A stretch of DNA of 46,144 nt. It comes from Streptomyces sp. E2N166. Its GTDB lineage: Bacteria > Actinomycetota > Actinomycetes > Streptomycetales > Streptomycetaceae. The stretch covers positions 15,083 through 61,226 of the forward strand of contig NZ_RAIF01000020.1 in NCBI RefSeq assembly GCF_003671715.1, given 5' to 3'. Both the position numbers and the translations under genes were made by a program. Each line of letters opens with the position of its first letter. Position 1 is the stretch's first letter. Shown in pieces: positions 1-7,962 of the stretch. The notes beneath the pieces are model-generated. The model saw nothing but the letters and a program-made list of their open reading frames with translations, searched no databases and had not been told where the DNA came from.

Positions 1-1
1 G

Positions 2-880
2 CCGGCCGCCCCCGAGCCGGCCGCCGACGAGCCCGCCGCCCCCCATGCCGGTGCCTCCCTCCGGCACATCCGTGCCAAGGGCGAGCCCCGTTTCCCGGAC
101 GGACCGAAGGCCGATCCCGCCGGGTCGCACTTCGAGCGGCGGATCCGGAGTTTCCAGCCCCGGCGCAGCCGGGTGACCGCCGGGCAGGCGGACGCGCTCC
201 AGCGGCTGTGGCCCCTGTGGGGGCTGGACATCGACGGACAGCGGGTCATCGACCTCGCCGAGCTGTTCGGGAACACCCGTCCCGTCGTCCTGGAGATCGG
301 CTTCGGCATGGGTGAGGCCACCGCGCGGATGGCCGCCGCCGACCCGGACACCAACATCCTCGCCGTGGACGTCCACACACCCGGCCAGGGCAACCTGCTG
401 GGTCTCGCGGAGCAGTACGACCTGTCCAACATCCGGGTGGCCAACGGCGACGCGATCATCCTCCTGCGGGAGATGCTCGCCCCCGGCTCCCTCGCCGGAC
501 TGCGCGTCTACTTCCCCGACCCCTGGCCCAAGAAGCGGCACCACAAGCGCCGCCTGATCCAGCCGGAGTTCCTGGCCCTGGCCGCGGCCCGCCTCGCGCC
601 GGGCGCCGTCGTGCACTGCGCCACGGACTGGGAGCCGTACGCCGAGCAGATGCTGGAGGTCCTCACCGCGCACCCCGACTTCGAGAACACCGTGCAGGAC
701 GGCGGTTTCGCGCCGCGCCCCGCCCACCGGCCGCAGACCCGTTTCGAGGGCCAGGGACTGGACAAGGGTCATGTGGTGAACGACTTGCTCTTCCGCCGCG
801 TACAGCACCCCGTATCGCACTCCGCGTCGCACCGCGATCAGCACCGCGATCAGCACAAGGAGCAGCCCCCCACCGGTTAG
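2..880 (+). CDS. trmB: tRNA (guanine-46-N7)-methyltransferase, 5'-truncated by window edge
   Basis: Transfers a methyl group from S-adenosylmethionine to N7 of G46 in the tRNA variable loop; a cytoplasmic enzyme. The SAM-binding motif is EIGFGMGEAT, followed by the acidic VDVHTPGQG strand. The TrmB signature DPWPKKRHHKRR and the C-terminal TRFEGQGLDKGHVV block are also present. The reading frame is open to the first base of the window. A GTG at 173 could initiate, but it would cut off the conserved FQPRRSRVTAGQ lead-in, so the true start is outside the window. The C-terminal His/Asp/Gln-rich tail (about 20 residues) is low complexity. The next gene starts 11 bases after the stop and is probably co-transcribed. 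Confidence 0.93.
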   Translation, partial: PAAPEPAADEPAAPHAGASLRHIRAKGEPRFPDGPKADPAGSHFERRIRSFQPRRSRVTAGQADALQRLWPLWGLDIDGQRVIDLAELFGNTRPVVLEIGFGMGEATARMAAADPDTNILAVDVHTPGQGNLLGLAEQYDLSNIRVANGDAIILLREMLAPGSLAGLRVYFPDPWPKKRHHKRRLIQPEFLALAAARLAPGAVVHCATDWEPYAEQMLEVLTAHPDFENTVQDGGFAPRPAHRPQTRFEGQGLDKGHVVNDLLFRRVQHPVSHSASHRDQHRDQHKEQPPTG

Positions 881-890
881 GGTCCATGCC

Positions 891-2273
891 GTGGCCACCT
901 GTCCCCCGTGTCCGACGCGCCCGCCGACGCATACGCATCCGCACTGGTGGCAGCACCCCTGGGTGCGTTACGGCGCACTGACCGCCCTGCTCGCGCTCTC
1001 CGGCCTGGTGATCCTGGCCCTGGTGCGCGAACAGACCGGCACGCAGGGGTTCCTGGTGGGGCTCGGCCTCGCGGTCCTGCCCGTGCCGTTGCTCATTGCC
1101 GCGTTCCGCTGGCTGGACCGGGTCGAGCCCGGACCGTGGCGGAACCTGCTGTTCTGCTTCGCCTGGGGAGCCTGCGCGGCAGCGCTGATAGCGATCGTCG
1201 CCAACAGCTTCGCGACGAGATGGATAGCGACGGCCACCGCCGACCCGGCCGGCGCGGACACCCTGGGCGCCACGGTCATAGCCCCGGTGGTCGAGGAGTC
1301 CGCCAAGGCCGCGGCCGTCCTCCTGGTCTTCCTCTTCCGCAGGCGGGACTTCACCGGCATCGTCGACGGCGTCGTCATAGCGGGCGTCACCGCCACCGGC
1401 TTCGCCTTCACCGAGAACATCCTCTACCTGGGCAACGCCTTCGGCACCGACCAGCTCACCGGCGACAGCGGCATCGCCTCCGTCACCGCGGCGACCTTCT
1501 TCGTCCGCGTCGTGATGTCACCGTTCGCCCACCCGCTCTTCACCGTGCTCACCGGCATCGGCTTCGGCGTCGCCGCGCTCTCCGCGGGCCGGCACCGCCT
1601 GCGCCGTGCCCTGCTCCCTCTGGCCGGCCTGCTGCTGGCGATGGGCGTGCACGCGCTGTGGAACGGCTCGGCAGCGTTCGGCGAGTACGGCTTCTTCGCC
1701 GTGTACGGGGCATTCATGGTGCCGTCCTTCGGCCTGCTGACCTGGCTGGTGATCTGGACCCGGCAGCGCGAACTGGGCACCGTACGCGCCGAGCTCCCCG
1801 TGTACGTCATGGCCGGGTGGCTGACGCCGACGGAGCCGTACGCGCTCGGCTCGATGCGGGCCCGCCGCATCGCGCGCCGGCACGCCCACCGGCACGCCGG
1901 GAAGGAGGCGGCGCGGGCGGTGGCGCGGTACGAGGCGTACGCGACCTCGCTGGCGTTCCTGCGCCGGCGCGGGCGGCTGGGCAGGGCGGGCGCCGACTTC
2001 GCCGTACGGGAGCGGGAACTGCTGGGCGCCCTGTGGCACCGACGCGACGTGGCGCGTCCGGCACTGGACTACGCGGCCCGGGCCACGGCGCCGCCCGTGC
2101 CGGTGGCCGTGCGGCACTGGGCGCACCCGTACGGGGCGTACGGGCCCGGCCACCCCGCGACGGCCCCGGCGGCGGCCTCGGCGGCGACCCCGACGCCGTA
2201 CCCCGCACCGGCCGCGTACAGCCCGTGCACCCCGTACCGCCCGTACTCCCCGCCCGGCCACTACCGGCCGTAA
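891..2273 (+). CDS. PrsW-family intramembrane metalloprotease (putative)
   Basis: A 460-residue polytopic membrane protein. Membrane spans fill roughly residues 25-300. The PrsW/CPBP-type motifs are PVVEESAKA (the EExxK-like pair), FAFTENILY (F...EN), a downstream SPFAHPLFT histidine and GVHALWN. These correspond to the putative zinc and catalytic residues of PrsW, the Bacillus site-1 protease acting on the anti-sigma factor RsiW. The last ~170 residues are a cytoplasmic-looking, Arg-rich then Pro/Ala/Tyr-rich tail that PrsW of Firmicutes lacks. The GTG start at 891 follows trmB by 10 bases with no strong ribosome site, so it may be translationally coupled. The substrate cannot be told from sequence. 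Regulated proteolysis of an anti-sigma factor is the family-based guess. Confidence 0.85.
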   Translation: MATCPPCPTRPPTHTHPHWWQHPWVRYGALTALLALSGLVILALVREQTGTQGFLVGLGLAVLPVPLLIAAFRWLDRVEPGPWRNLLFCFAWGACAAALIAIVANSFATRWIATATADPAGADTLGATVIAPVVEESAKAAAVLLVFLFRRRDFTGIVDGVVIAGVTATGFAFTENILYLGNAFGTDQLTGDSGIASVTAATFFVRVVMSPFAHPLFTVLTGIGFGVAALSAGRHRLRRALLPLAGLLLAMGVHALWNGSAAFGEYGFFAVYGAFMVPSFGLLTWLVIWTRQRELGTVRAELPVYVMAGWLTPTEPYALGSMRARRIARRHAHRHAGKEAARAVARYEAYATSLAFLRRRGRLGRAGADFAVRERELLGALWHRRDVARPALDYAARATAPPVPVAVRHWAHPYGAYGPGHPATAPAAASAATPTPYPAPAAYSPCTPYRPYSPPGHYRP

Positions 2274-2340
2274 CGGCAGTACCGGTCGTGCCGACCGCTC
2301 CGCTCCGGCGGTCTGGGCGGTGGCTCTGGAGCAGCTGCTG

Positions 2341-2540
2341 GGGGTGGCGGAGGAGGCGAGCGTACGGTTGCGCCGCCTGGGCACCGACCACATCGACCTG
2401 CGAGGCGCCGGCAACGGCCTCGATGTTCGCGGCGCTCGGATCCGGGTACTCGGGGTGCCGGCTGGCCCTGGTGGCGAGGACGACGTCACCACGGTTGCCG
2501 CGGGAGGCGAGGCACTCGCCGACGACCGGGAGCGGGGCGA
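2341..2540. pseudogene. Decayed aldo/keto reductase fragment with an internally inverted piece
   Basis: No convincing intact gene lies between 2274 and 2645. Two fragments typical of aldo/keto reductases of one subtype can be read, but on opposite strands. On the minus strand (about 2540 down to 2402) the translation contains ASRGNRGDVVLATRASRHPE, followed by a PSAANIEA-like stretch. On the plus strand (about 2365-2400) it reads LRRLGTDHIDL, which in intact enzymes directly follows the first fragment. Upstream and downstream parts of the barrel are not recognisable. The arrangement fits a dead gene in which about 50 bp flipped. Assignment is from remembered family motifs only. Confidence 0.45.
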
Positions 2541-2645
2541 AGATCCCGCAAACCGGCAGCCCTGACGTCGGGGGGTCGTCGTCAGGACCGCCGGAGACCA
2601 GGGGCGGCGGAAGGACCGGAAACGGCGTGGATCAAATGGCGTGGA

Positions 2646-3680
2646 TCAGGGAGTCAGACCCTTGCTCTGCAGCCACGCCATCGGGTCGATGCCGCCGCCT
2701 CCGCTGGTGTGGACCTCCATGTGGAGGTGCGCGCCGGTGACGTTGCCGGTGGCGCCGACGCGGCCGATGACGTCACCGGTGGTGACCTCCTGGCCGACGC
2801 TGACGCTGATGGAGGACTGGTGGGCGTACCAGATCTCGGTGCCGTCGTCGAGGGTGAGCACGGTCTTGTAGCCGTACGACCCGTCCCAGCCGGCCGACGT
2901 GATCGTGCCGCTGTGCACGGCCTTGAGCAGCGTGCCCGTGGGGGCGGCGAAGTCGAGGCCGGTGTGGTAGCCGGAGGACCAGTAGGCGCCGGCCTGGCCG
3001 AAGCTGGAGGAGATGGTGTACGAGGAGGTCGGCAGCGTGTACTGCTTGGCCAGCTTCGCGAGCCGCTCGGCCTCGGCCTTCTTCGCGGCCTCCTCCTCCG
3101 CCTTCTTCTTGGCGGCGGCGGCCTTGGCCTCGGCCTCCTTCTCCGCCTTGGCGGCGGCTTCCGCGGCCTTCTTCTCGGCGGCGGCCGCGGCTTCGGCGAC
3201 GGCCTTGGTCTCGACCTGGGCCTGCTGCTGCTCGGCCTGCGCCATGATCCGGGCCCGCAGCGTCTCACCGGCGCCGGGGTCGCTCTCCGAGGAGGTCTCG
3301 GCGGCGACCGTGCCGATGCCGCTGAGCGGGGTGGCGGAACCCTGCGGCTCCGGCTTCTCCTCGTCGGAGATGAGCGAGCCGACGTTCGGCAGGTCCGGCA
3401 TGGAGATCGACACCGGCGGCTTGCCGGTCTGCGCGCTGGCCATGCCGCCCGCGCCGACCGCGGCTATGACACCGACGCCGAGGACGGTGGAGCTGCGGGC
3501 GAGCCCGCCGCGCTGCTTGGCGACGCGGTGCCGGCCGCGTACGGGGCGGATGGAGTCCGCGGTGGGATTCCACTCCTCCCAGGGGCCCTCTTCGGTGCGG
3601 TAGCCGTCGTATCCGAAGGTTTCGGTTTCGTGCCCGCTGGGCACGAACGGGGCCTCGGGGGCAGGCCGGTTGGACGCCAC
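2646..3680 (-). CDS. Secreted M23-family peptidoglycan endopeptidase with coiled-coil linker
   Basis: A 344-residue exported zinc peptidase that cleaves peptidoglycan cross-bridges. Residues ~1-60 form an unusually long basic N-region. A hydrophobic signal segment follows (STVLGVGVIAAVGAGGMASA). Residues ~140-215 are Ala/Glu/Lys-rich, probably a long coiled coil. The C-terminal LytM/M23 domain carries the zinc ligands in SGYHTGLDFAAP (HxxxD) and GAHLHMEVH (HxH), so it looks catalytically intact. The GTG start at 3680 has AGGAG nine bases upstream. The 5' leader contains a c-di-AMP riboswitch (about 3695-3870), so expression should respond to this second messenger, as for other actinobacterial wall hydrolases. 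Confidence 0.93.
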   Translation of the reverse strand: MASNRPAPEAPFVPSGHETETFGYDGYRTEEGPWEEWNPTADSIRPVRGRHRVAKQRGGLARSSTVLGVGVIAAVGAGGMASAQTGKPPVSISMPDLPNVGSLISDEEKPEPQGSATPLSGIGTVAAETSSESDPGAGETLRARIMAQAEQQQAQVETKAVAEAAAAAEKKAAEAAAKAEKEAEAKAAAAKKKAEEEAAKKAEAERLAKLAKQYTLPTSSYTISSSFGQAGAYWSSGYHTGLDFAAPTGTLLKAVHSGTITSAGWDGSYGYKTVLTLDDGTEIWYAHQSSISVSVGQEVTTGDVIGRVGATGNVTGAHLHMEVHTSGGGGIDPMAWLQSKGLTP

Positions 3681-3694
3681 GTGGGCGTACTCCT

Positions 3695-3870
3695 TTCCTT
3701 CCTTTCGCCTACCGGGTTAGCTGACGGGTTCGGAGCAGGAAGGTCTCCTACGCGCGTATATCCGCCGTGTCCGGCACGGCGTCATACGCCCGATTCACCC
3801 CAATGTGGTGGTTCCCCGGTTCCCTCGCGGGATTCGGCGCGTGCGCACGGAGCCGCCTTCTGTGACGGCT
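3695..3870 (-). promoter_or_regulatory. c-di-AMP riboswitch (ydaO/yuaA type)
   Basis: Reading the minus strand, the leader contains the conserved blocks of the ydaO motif in order: CCGAATCCC, GGAACCGGGGAACCA, TTGGGGTGAATCGGGC, then after a variable stem GACCTTCC, GAACCCGTCAGCTAACC and GGTAGGCGAAAGGAAGGA, ending just before the ribosome site of the M23 peptidase gene. In actinobacteria this class binds c-di-AMP and usually lowers expression of cell-wall hydrolases. A possible promoter lies upstream on the same strand: TTGGAA at 3919-3924 and TTAACG at 3896-3901, with 17 bp spacing. Boundaries are approximate. The remainder of 3871-4103 shows only a short CTGAC/GTCAG inverted repeat near 4033. 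Confidence 0.9.
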
Positions 3871-4103
3871 GGGACGACCGCGCTGCGTTATCGAACGTTA
3901 ATAGACGCGGGGCTCGGATTCCAAGCCGTTCCTCTTGATCATTAACGCATCCGGCCCGGACGTACGCCTCACGATCGGTTAAAACCGGGCGAGTTGACCG
4001 GGCTTGAGTATTCCCCTTCCCTCCTCGACTTTCTGACAGTACGTCAGTTGTTATGCGGAGGGCGGTCGGTCCGTCACTTCCGGTGATGTTGATGAAGGGT
4101 CGA

Positions 4104-5306
4104 TCAGGGCCGGCGTACGGCGAGCAGCGCCATGTCGTCGGCCATGCCGCCCCCGGAGTGCCGGCGTACGTCCTCGGCGAGGGTGTCGAGCAGCTCCGCC
4201 GGATGCCGGAACACACGGCCGGCCATCCGCACGTGCGGCTCGTAGAACTCGCCCCGGGCGTCCCGCGCTTCCGACAGTCCGTCGGTGTACAGCAGCAGCG
4301 TGGCCCCACCGGGGAAGTCGGCCTCCTCCGCGCGGTCGGGCCACACCCCCAGCTCGCCCATGCCGAGCGGCAGCGCCGGCTCCCGGGCGGGCAGCGGGCA
4401 CAGGGTGCCGTCGGCGTACAGCAGCAGGGGCGGCGGATGGCCGCGGTTGACGATGCGGACGATCCCGTCGCCGTGCGGGAGTTCGGCGAGTACGGCGGTG
4501 GTGAACCCTTCGAAGGCGTCCAGTCCGTCGCGCCGGGTGCCCTCGCGCGCCAGCGCCCGCTCCAGCCGCTGCGCCACCGCCTCCAGCGTCGCCTCCTGCT
4601 CTGCGGCCTCCCGGAACGCGCCGATCACCACGGCGACGGCGGCCACCGCGCCCATTCCCTTGCCGCGCACGTCCCCGACGATGAGCCGGATGCCGCGCGC
4701 GCTGTCCTGCACCGCGTACAGATCGCCGCCGATGAAGGCGTCGGCCTGCGCGGCCTCGTAGCAGGCGGCGATCTCGAAACCGCCGATCCGCTCGGCGGGC
4801 TCGGGCAGCACGGCGCGCTGGGCGGCCTCGGCGATCTCGCGGACGGAGACGAGGCGCTCGCCGGTGCGGCGGACGAAGCCGTTCACGAGTACGGCGAGCA
4901 CGGCGACCGTCGCGATGGTGATCAGCTCGGTGAGGGAGTCGACGTAGTGGATGACGCCCTTGCTCAGTTGCAGTGCGATGACGGCGGCGACCACGGCGAC
5001 ACCGGTGAGCGCCGTGCCGCGCCGTGAATAGATCGGGGCGGCGACCAGGGGCGCGGCCGTGTAGAGGGGGCCCGCGGTGAAGTACCTCGGGGTGAAGATG
5101 TCGTACAGGACGGCGGCGACGATCAGCAGCATGGGGAGCAGGCGTACGAAGGCCCGCCCGTACGAGGTCCGCCGCGGCGGCCCCGCGTCCGGCGGCACGC
5201 GTTCCGGGCCGTCGCCGAGGCCGGGGTCGGGCACGGGATCGCCGGGGGACCGGCCGCCGGCCCGGGCGTACGCTCCCTCGTCCTCCAGCTCATCTGGCCG
5301 CACCAC
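4104..5306 (-). CDS. Membrane-anchored SpoIIE-type PP2C serine/threonine phosphatase
   Basis: About 400 residues. Several hydrophobic segments (for example LLPMLLIVAAVLYDIF, then ALTGVAVVAAVIAL and LITIATVAVLAVLV) precede a C-terminal SpoIIE/PPM phosphatase domain. The metal-binding acidic residues are in FIGGDLYAV, LIVGDVRGKGM, LLLYTDGLSEAR and DDMALLAVR. Such proteins usually dephosphorylate anti-anti-sigma factors (SpoIIAA/RsbV type) and so switch on alternative sigma factors; the target is not encoded nearby. I chose the GTG at 5306 because GGGAG lies just upstream. The frame stays open to 5495, but that extension runs into the terminator hairpin of the neighbouring tRNA and has no conserved content. 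Confidence 0.9.
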   Translation of the reverse strand: MVRPDELEDEGAYARAGGRSPGDPVPDPGLGDGPERVPPDAGPPRRTSYGRAFVRLLPMLLIVAAVLYDIFTPRYFTAGPLYTAAPLVAAPIYSRRGTALTGVAVVAAVIALQLSKGVIHYVDSLTELITIATVAVLAVLVNGFVRRTGERLVSVREIAEAAQRAVLPEPAERIGGFEIAACYEAAQADAFIGGDLYAVQDSARGIRLIVGDVRGKGMGAVAAVAVVIGAFREAAEQEATLEAVAQRLERALAREGTRRDGLDAFEGFTTAVLAELPHGDGIVRIVNRGHPPPLLLYADGTLCPLPAREPALPLGMGELGVWPDRAEEADFPGGATLLLYTDGLSEARDARGEFYEPHVRMAGRVFRHPAELLDTLAEDVRRHSGGGMADDMALLAVRRP

Positions 5307-5476
5307 TCGTCTCCCGCCACCCCGCACGTCCGCGCCGCTTGCCGTCCCGGTCCTCCAGGTTTCCCGGAGCGGGGGCGGTGGGCGAGCCTGTGAGGGCCGA
5401 TCGGGGGACGGGAGCGACCAGGTGACGGAATGACCGGAGTGAGGGTCAGTGACGGCGTAATCCGCCGCAAACACAC

Positions 5477-5510
5477 CGAAGGCCGGAATCCTCATGGATT
5501 CCGGCCTTCG
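5477..5510 (-). terminator. Hairpin terminator after initiator tRNA
   Basis: Perfect 15-bp stem (CGAAGGCCGGAATCC, 5477-5491, with its complement 5496-5510) around a 4-base loop. On the minus strand it follows the tRNA by 8 bases and is followed by a T-rich stretch. Confidence 0.85.
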
Positions 5511-5518
5511 GCCTTGAG

Positions 5519-5592
5519 TAGCGGGGACAGGATTTGAACCTGCGACCTCTGGGTTATGAGCCCAGCGAGCTACCGAGCTGCTCCACCCCGCG
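5519..5592 (-). tRNA. Initiator tRNA-Met (CAU)
   Basis: Folds as a 74-base cloverleaf without encoded CCA. The anticodon loop is CTCATAA. Initiator hallmarks are visible: an unpaired first base (C1 opposite U72) and three consecutive G-C pairs (GGG/CCC) closing the anticodon stem. A likely -10 element TACAGT lies at 5606-5611 on the minus strand, inside the 3' end of the upstream gene. Confidence 0.96.
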
Positions 5593-6778
5593 CCGTTGTG
5601 TCTCTACTGTACGTCATCCCGGGGGTGGAATGCACATCCGTATCTCCCTGCCCCTCCAGGTGGCGGTTCGGCGCCTTCGCCCGCTCCTCGTACTCCGGCA
5701 GTACGACGACGGCGGCGCCCCCGGCGGCGAGCACTCCGCTGCCGTCCGCCCCCGGCACGAAGGTGTCCGGCTCCCGCCAGGCCGTGACCACGCGCCGTAC
5801 CCCGGCGTCGAGGATCAGCCGGGCGCAGGGCGCGGGCCGGGAGGCGCGGCGGGCGCACGGCTCCAGGCTGCTGTAGACGGTGGCGGTCGCGAGCCGCGGG
5901 TCGGCGGGGTCGGCCTTCGCGAGCGCCGCCTCCTCGGCGTGCACGACGGGGTCGTCCCCCTCCCGCGAGTGTCCCCGCGCCAGCTCGCTCCCGTCGGCGG
6001 CGACCACGACCGCCCCCACGCTGAACGCCGTCCCGGACGGCGGGCACAGCTCGGCAAGCTCGCAGGCGAGCGCCAGCCAGTGCCGGTCGGCGGCGGTGAC
6101 GCGGTCACCGGTGCCGGGGGCGGTGGGCAGGTACCGCGTCAGCACCACGTCCTCGATGCGCCGCGACTCCACGAGCCGCAGGCGCCCGCCCTGGTAGGCG
6201 CCGGGCCCGAAGAGGCGGGGCGCGCCCGGGTCGCCCACGAACAGCGGCGCGAGGACGAGCTGGAGTTCGTCGGCGAGTTCCCGCTGGAGCAGCTGGGTGT
6301 GCACGGTCCCGCCGCCCTCGACCATGAGCCGCCGCACGCCCCGCCGGTCGTGCAGGTACTCCAGGCCCGCGGGCCAGTCGAGTGCGGGGCCGAGCGGCAC
6401 GACGTCGGCGGCGAGCCCCAGCGCGTGGGCATGCCGGGCGCCGTCGTCCGTGGTCAGGAGCACCTTCTCGCCGCCCGTGTGCCAGAACGCCGCCGCCGGG
6501 TCCAGCTCGCCGGTGGCGCTGACCGTCACCTTCAGCGGGTACTCCGCCTCCCCGGCCGCGACCCGGGCCGCCCGCCGCTCGCCCGAGTTCACCAGCAGCC
6601 GCGGGTTGTCGGCCCGGATCGTGCCGGCGCCGACGAGGATCGCGTCGACGGAGGCCCGCACCTCGTCGACGCGGTCGAAGTCGGCCGGGGAGGAGAGCAG
6701 GAGCCGGTCGGGGCCGGTGTCGTCCAGGTAGCCGTCGAGGGAGACGGCGGCGGAGAGGAGGACGTAGGGGAGGGGCAT
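5570..6778 (-). CDS. RibD-like bifunctional protein with reductase domain before deaminase domain
   Basis: A 402-residue cytoplasmic protein. Residues ~1-220 form a RibD C-terminal/DHFR-like reductase domain (PYVLLSAAVSLDGYLDD, GAGTIRADNPRLLV, LMVEGGGTVHTQLL). Residues ~235-375 form a cytidine-deaminase-like zinc domain (HAEEAAL, then SLEPCARRASRPAPCARLI with the two zinc cysteines). Canonical RibD of riboflavin synthesis has deaminase first and reductase second, so the order here is permuted. It may act on a riboflavin-type pyrimidine or another substrate; no rib genes are adjacent. ATG 6778 is chosen because the reductase motif begins there. The last eight codons and the TAG stop lie inside the tRNA-fMet gene, the stop being supplied by the tRNA D-loop. 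Confidence 0.85.
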   Translation of the reverse strand: MPLPYVLLSAAVSLDGYLDDTGPDRLLLSSPADFDRVDEVRASVDAILVGAGTIRADNPRLLVNSGERRAARVAAGEAEYPLKVTVSATGELDPAAAFWHTGGEKVLLTTDDGARHAHALGLAADVVPLGPALDWPAGLEYLHDRRGVRRLMVEGGGTVHTQLLQRELADELQLVLAPLFVGDPGAPRLFGPGAYQGGRLRLVESRRIEDVVLTRYLPTAPGTGDRVTAADRHWLALACELAELCPPSGTAFSVGAVVVAADGSELARGHSREGDDPVVHAEEAALAKADPADPRLATATVYSSLEPCARRASRPAPCARLILDAGVRRVVTAWREPDTFVPGADGSGVLAAGGAAVVVLPEYEERAKAPNRHLEGQGDTDVHSTPGMTYSRDTTARGGAAR

Positions 6779-6857
6779 CAGGGGCGCTCCGTGGGAGGCG
6801 TGGACGTTGTCCGGGGCGATCGGCTCAGGCACGGCGAACGCCTCACCTGAGCCCGAG

Positions 6858-7181
6858 TCACTGCCAGAAGACCTCTTCCACGGTGATCTGAGGATCCTCG
6901 ACGCGCGGAACGAAGGTATAGACCAGCCATCCCCGATGGTTGTCGAAGAACGGGATGTGCGGGCCCTTGGGATCGGTGGACCGTACCGGTTCGACGTACA
7001 TGGTTTTCGGCAGGTCCGCATCGGCGTCGATTCCCCGGAAGAACGGGTCCTTGGCCGTCACCAGTTCAGCACGGGCCTCGTCGACCATCTCCCTGACCGA
7101 CTCCGGCAGCGTTTCGCGGTCCGCCAGAGCGTCAAGCCGCCAGTCCATCTGCCAGGGCGGCCCCAGGAACTCATCGGTCAC
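6858..7181 (-). CDS. Small RelE-like protein, putative toxin partner of DUF6247
   Basis: A 107-residue protein with no signal peptide or membrane span. It ends with a short strand pattern (GWLVYTFVPRVEDPQITVEEVFWQ-like; only the GWLVYTF and VEEVFWQ parts are diagnostic) resembling the end of RelE/ParE-fold mRNA interferases. An N-terminal helix (LPESVREMVDEARAEL) is also typical. Its ATG overlaps the stop of the upstream DUF6247 gene by 4 bases, so the two are translationally coupled in antitoxin-then-toxin order. The toxin role is inferred from size, fold pattern and pairing; catalytic residues cannot be pinned down. Confidence 0.7.
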   Translation of the reverse strand: MTDEFLGPPWQMDWRLDALADRETLPESVREMVDEARAELVTAKDPFFRGIDADADLPKTMYVEPVRSTDPKGPHIPFFDNHRGWLVYTFVPRVEDPQITVEEVFWQ

Positions 7182-7525
7182 TGGCCGGGCTCCGTCTGCC
7201 GCACCCGGTGGCGGATCTTCGAGGCCTCTTCGAGCAGGGCCTTGGCCTCGACGACGTCGGTGGAATCCGCCGCACGGTGGTGGAGATCAGCCATGTGTGC
7301 GTCGAGCTCCGGATCGCGAGCGATCGCGTACTCGGCCCACCAGCGGGCCATGAACGCGGGAAGAGGACCGATGTCGAAGGTGTCGGCGATCGCCCGCTTC
7401 CAGTGCTCGTCGAAGTCGGGCAGCAGCTGGGGAGCGTACTGGGCGATGGCAGCGCGCAACGCCTTTGGATTCCGCTCGGGCATGCGAGGAACGACCGGCG
7501 TGGGTTCTGCGGCGTGTGCGGACAT
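7178..7525 (-). CDS. DUF6247 family protein, putative antitoxin
   Basis: A 115-residue soluble, mostly helical protein. The N-terminal block PRMPERNPKALRAAIAQYAP and the central FDEHWKRAI / FMARWWAEYA pattern match what I recall of DUF6247, a Streptomyces family often found upstream of a small RelE-like gene. The frame continues upstream to 7660, but ATG 7525 has GGAG 11 bases before it and the conserved region starts shortly after. The stop overlaps the next gene (ATGA). Function is unproven. Confidence 0.72.
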   Translation of the reverse strand: MSAHAAEPTPVVPRMPERNPKALRAAIAQYAPQLLPDFDEHWKRAIADTFDIGPLPAFMARWWAEYAIARDPELDAHMADLHHRAADSTDVVEAKALLEEASKIRHRVRQTEPGQ

Positions 7526-7650
7526 GACCGGATGTACTCCTTCGTGCTCCTTCGGCGCACCGTGCCTCCGACGATAGCCCGCCTCGGCATCCGAGGCGGG
7601 CCACTCGATGGCCAGGCCTCGAGCCGGGGACCGCTTCGCGGTACGAGGCT

Positions 7651-7962
7651 TCATGAGCACGCTCCCTCATCGACGCCGGGCTGAGGCAGGCGTCGGCCAC
7701 GGGACTCCGCGACCCTCAGCACGTCGGCGAGGCACTCCGTCAGCCGGATCGCGGTGTAGCGGACCTCGGCGTTCGGTGACACGGGGTCGTCGAGCAGCCG
7801 GCGGGCGGAGCGGAGCACGTCCAGTCCTTCGGTGAGCTGCCGGGCCTCCGTCTCGTCGGCGAGGCGCGACACGGTCCCGCTCCCGTCGCCGGGGGCGAGG
7901 AAGCAGGGCTTGCCTTCCGGCGACAGCCAGGGCAGGAGTCGCAGCGCGGTGTACGCCGTCAT
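7651..7962 (-). CDS. Small unknown protein, second in a two-gene unit
   Basis: A 103-residue soluble protein (MTAYTALRLLPWLSPEGKPC...). I do not recognise a family. The middle is helical (EARQLTEGLDVLRSARRLLD) and a second helical stretch follows (TAIRLTECLADVLRVAESRG). Its ATG shares one base with the stop of the preceding gene (TGATG), so translation is coupled. It lies in the islet of small genes divergent from a minimal GntR regulator and is probably under that regulator's control. Confidence 0.65.
   Translation of the reverse strand: MTAYTALRLLPWLSPEGKPCFLAPGDGSGTVSRLADETEARQLTEGLDVLRSARRLLDDPVSPNAEVRYTAIRLTECLADVLRVAESRGRRLPQPGVDEGACS

Noticed and set aside
4028..4045. CTGAC/GTCAG inverted repeat as a regulator site
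   Set aside because: Only five base pairs, located after convergent or leader sequence; too weak to call.
5307..5495. N-terminal extension of the SpoIIE-type phosphatase to an ATG at 5495
   Set aside because: The extension starts in the tRNA terminator hairpin and lacks a ribosome site; GTG 5306 has GGGAG.
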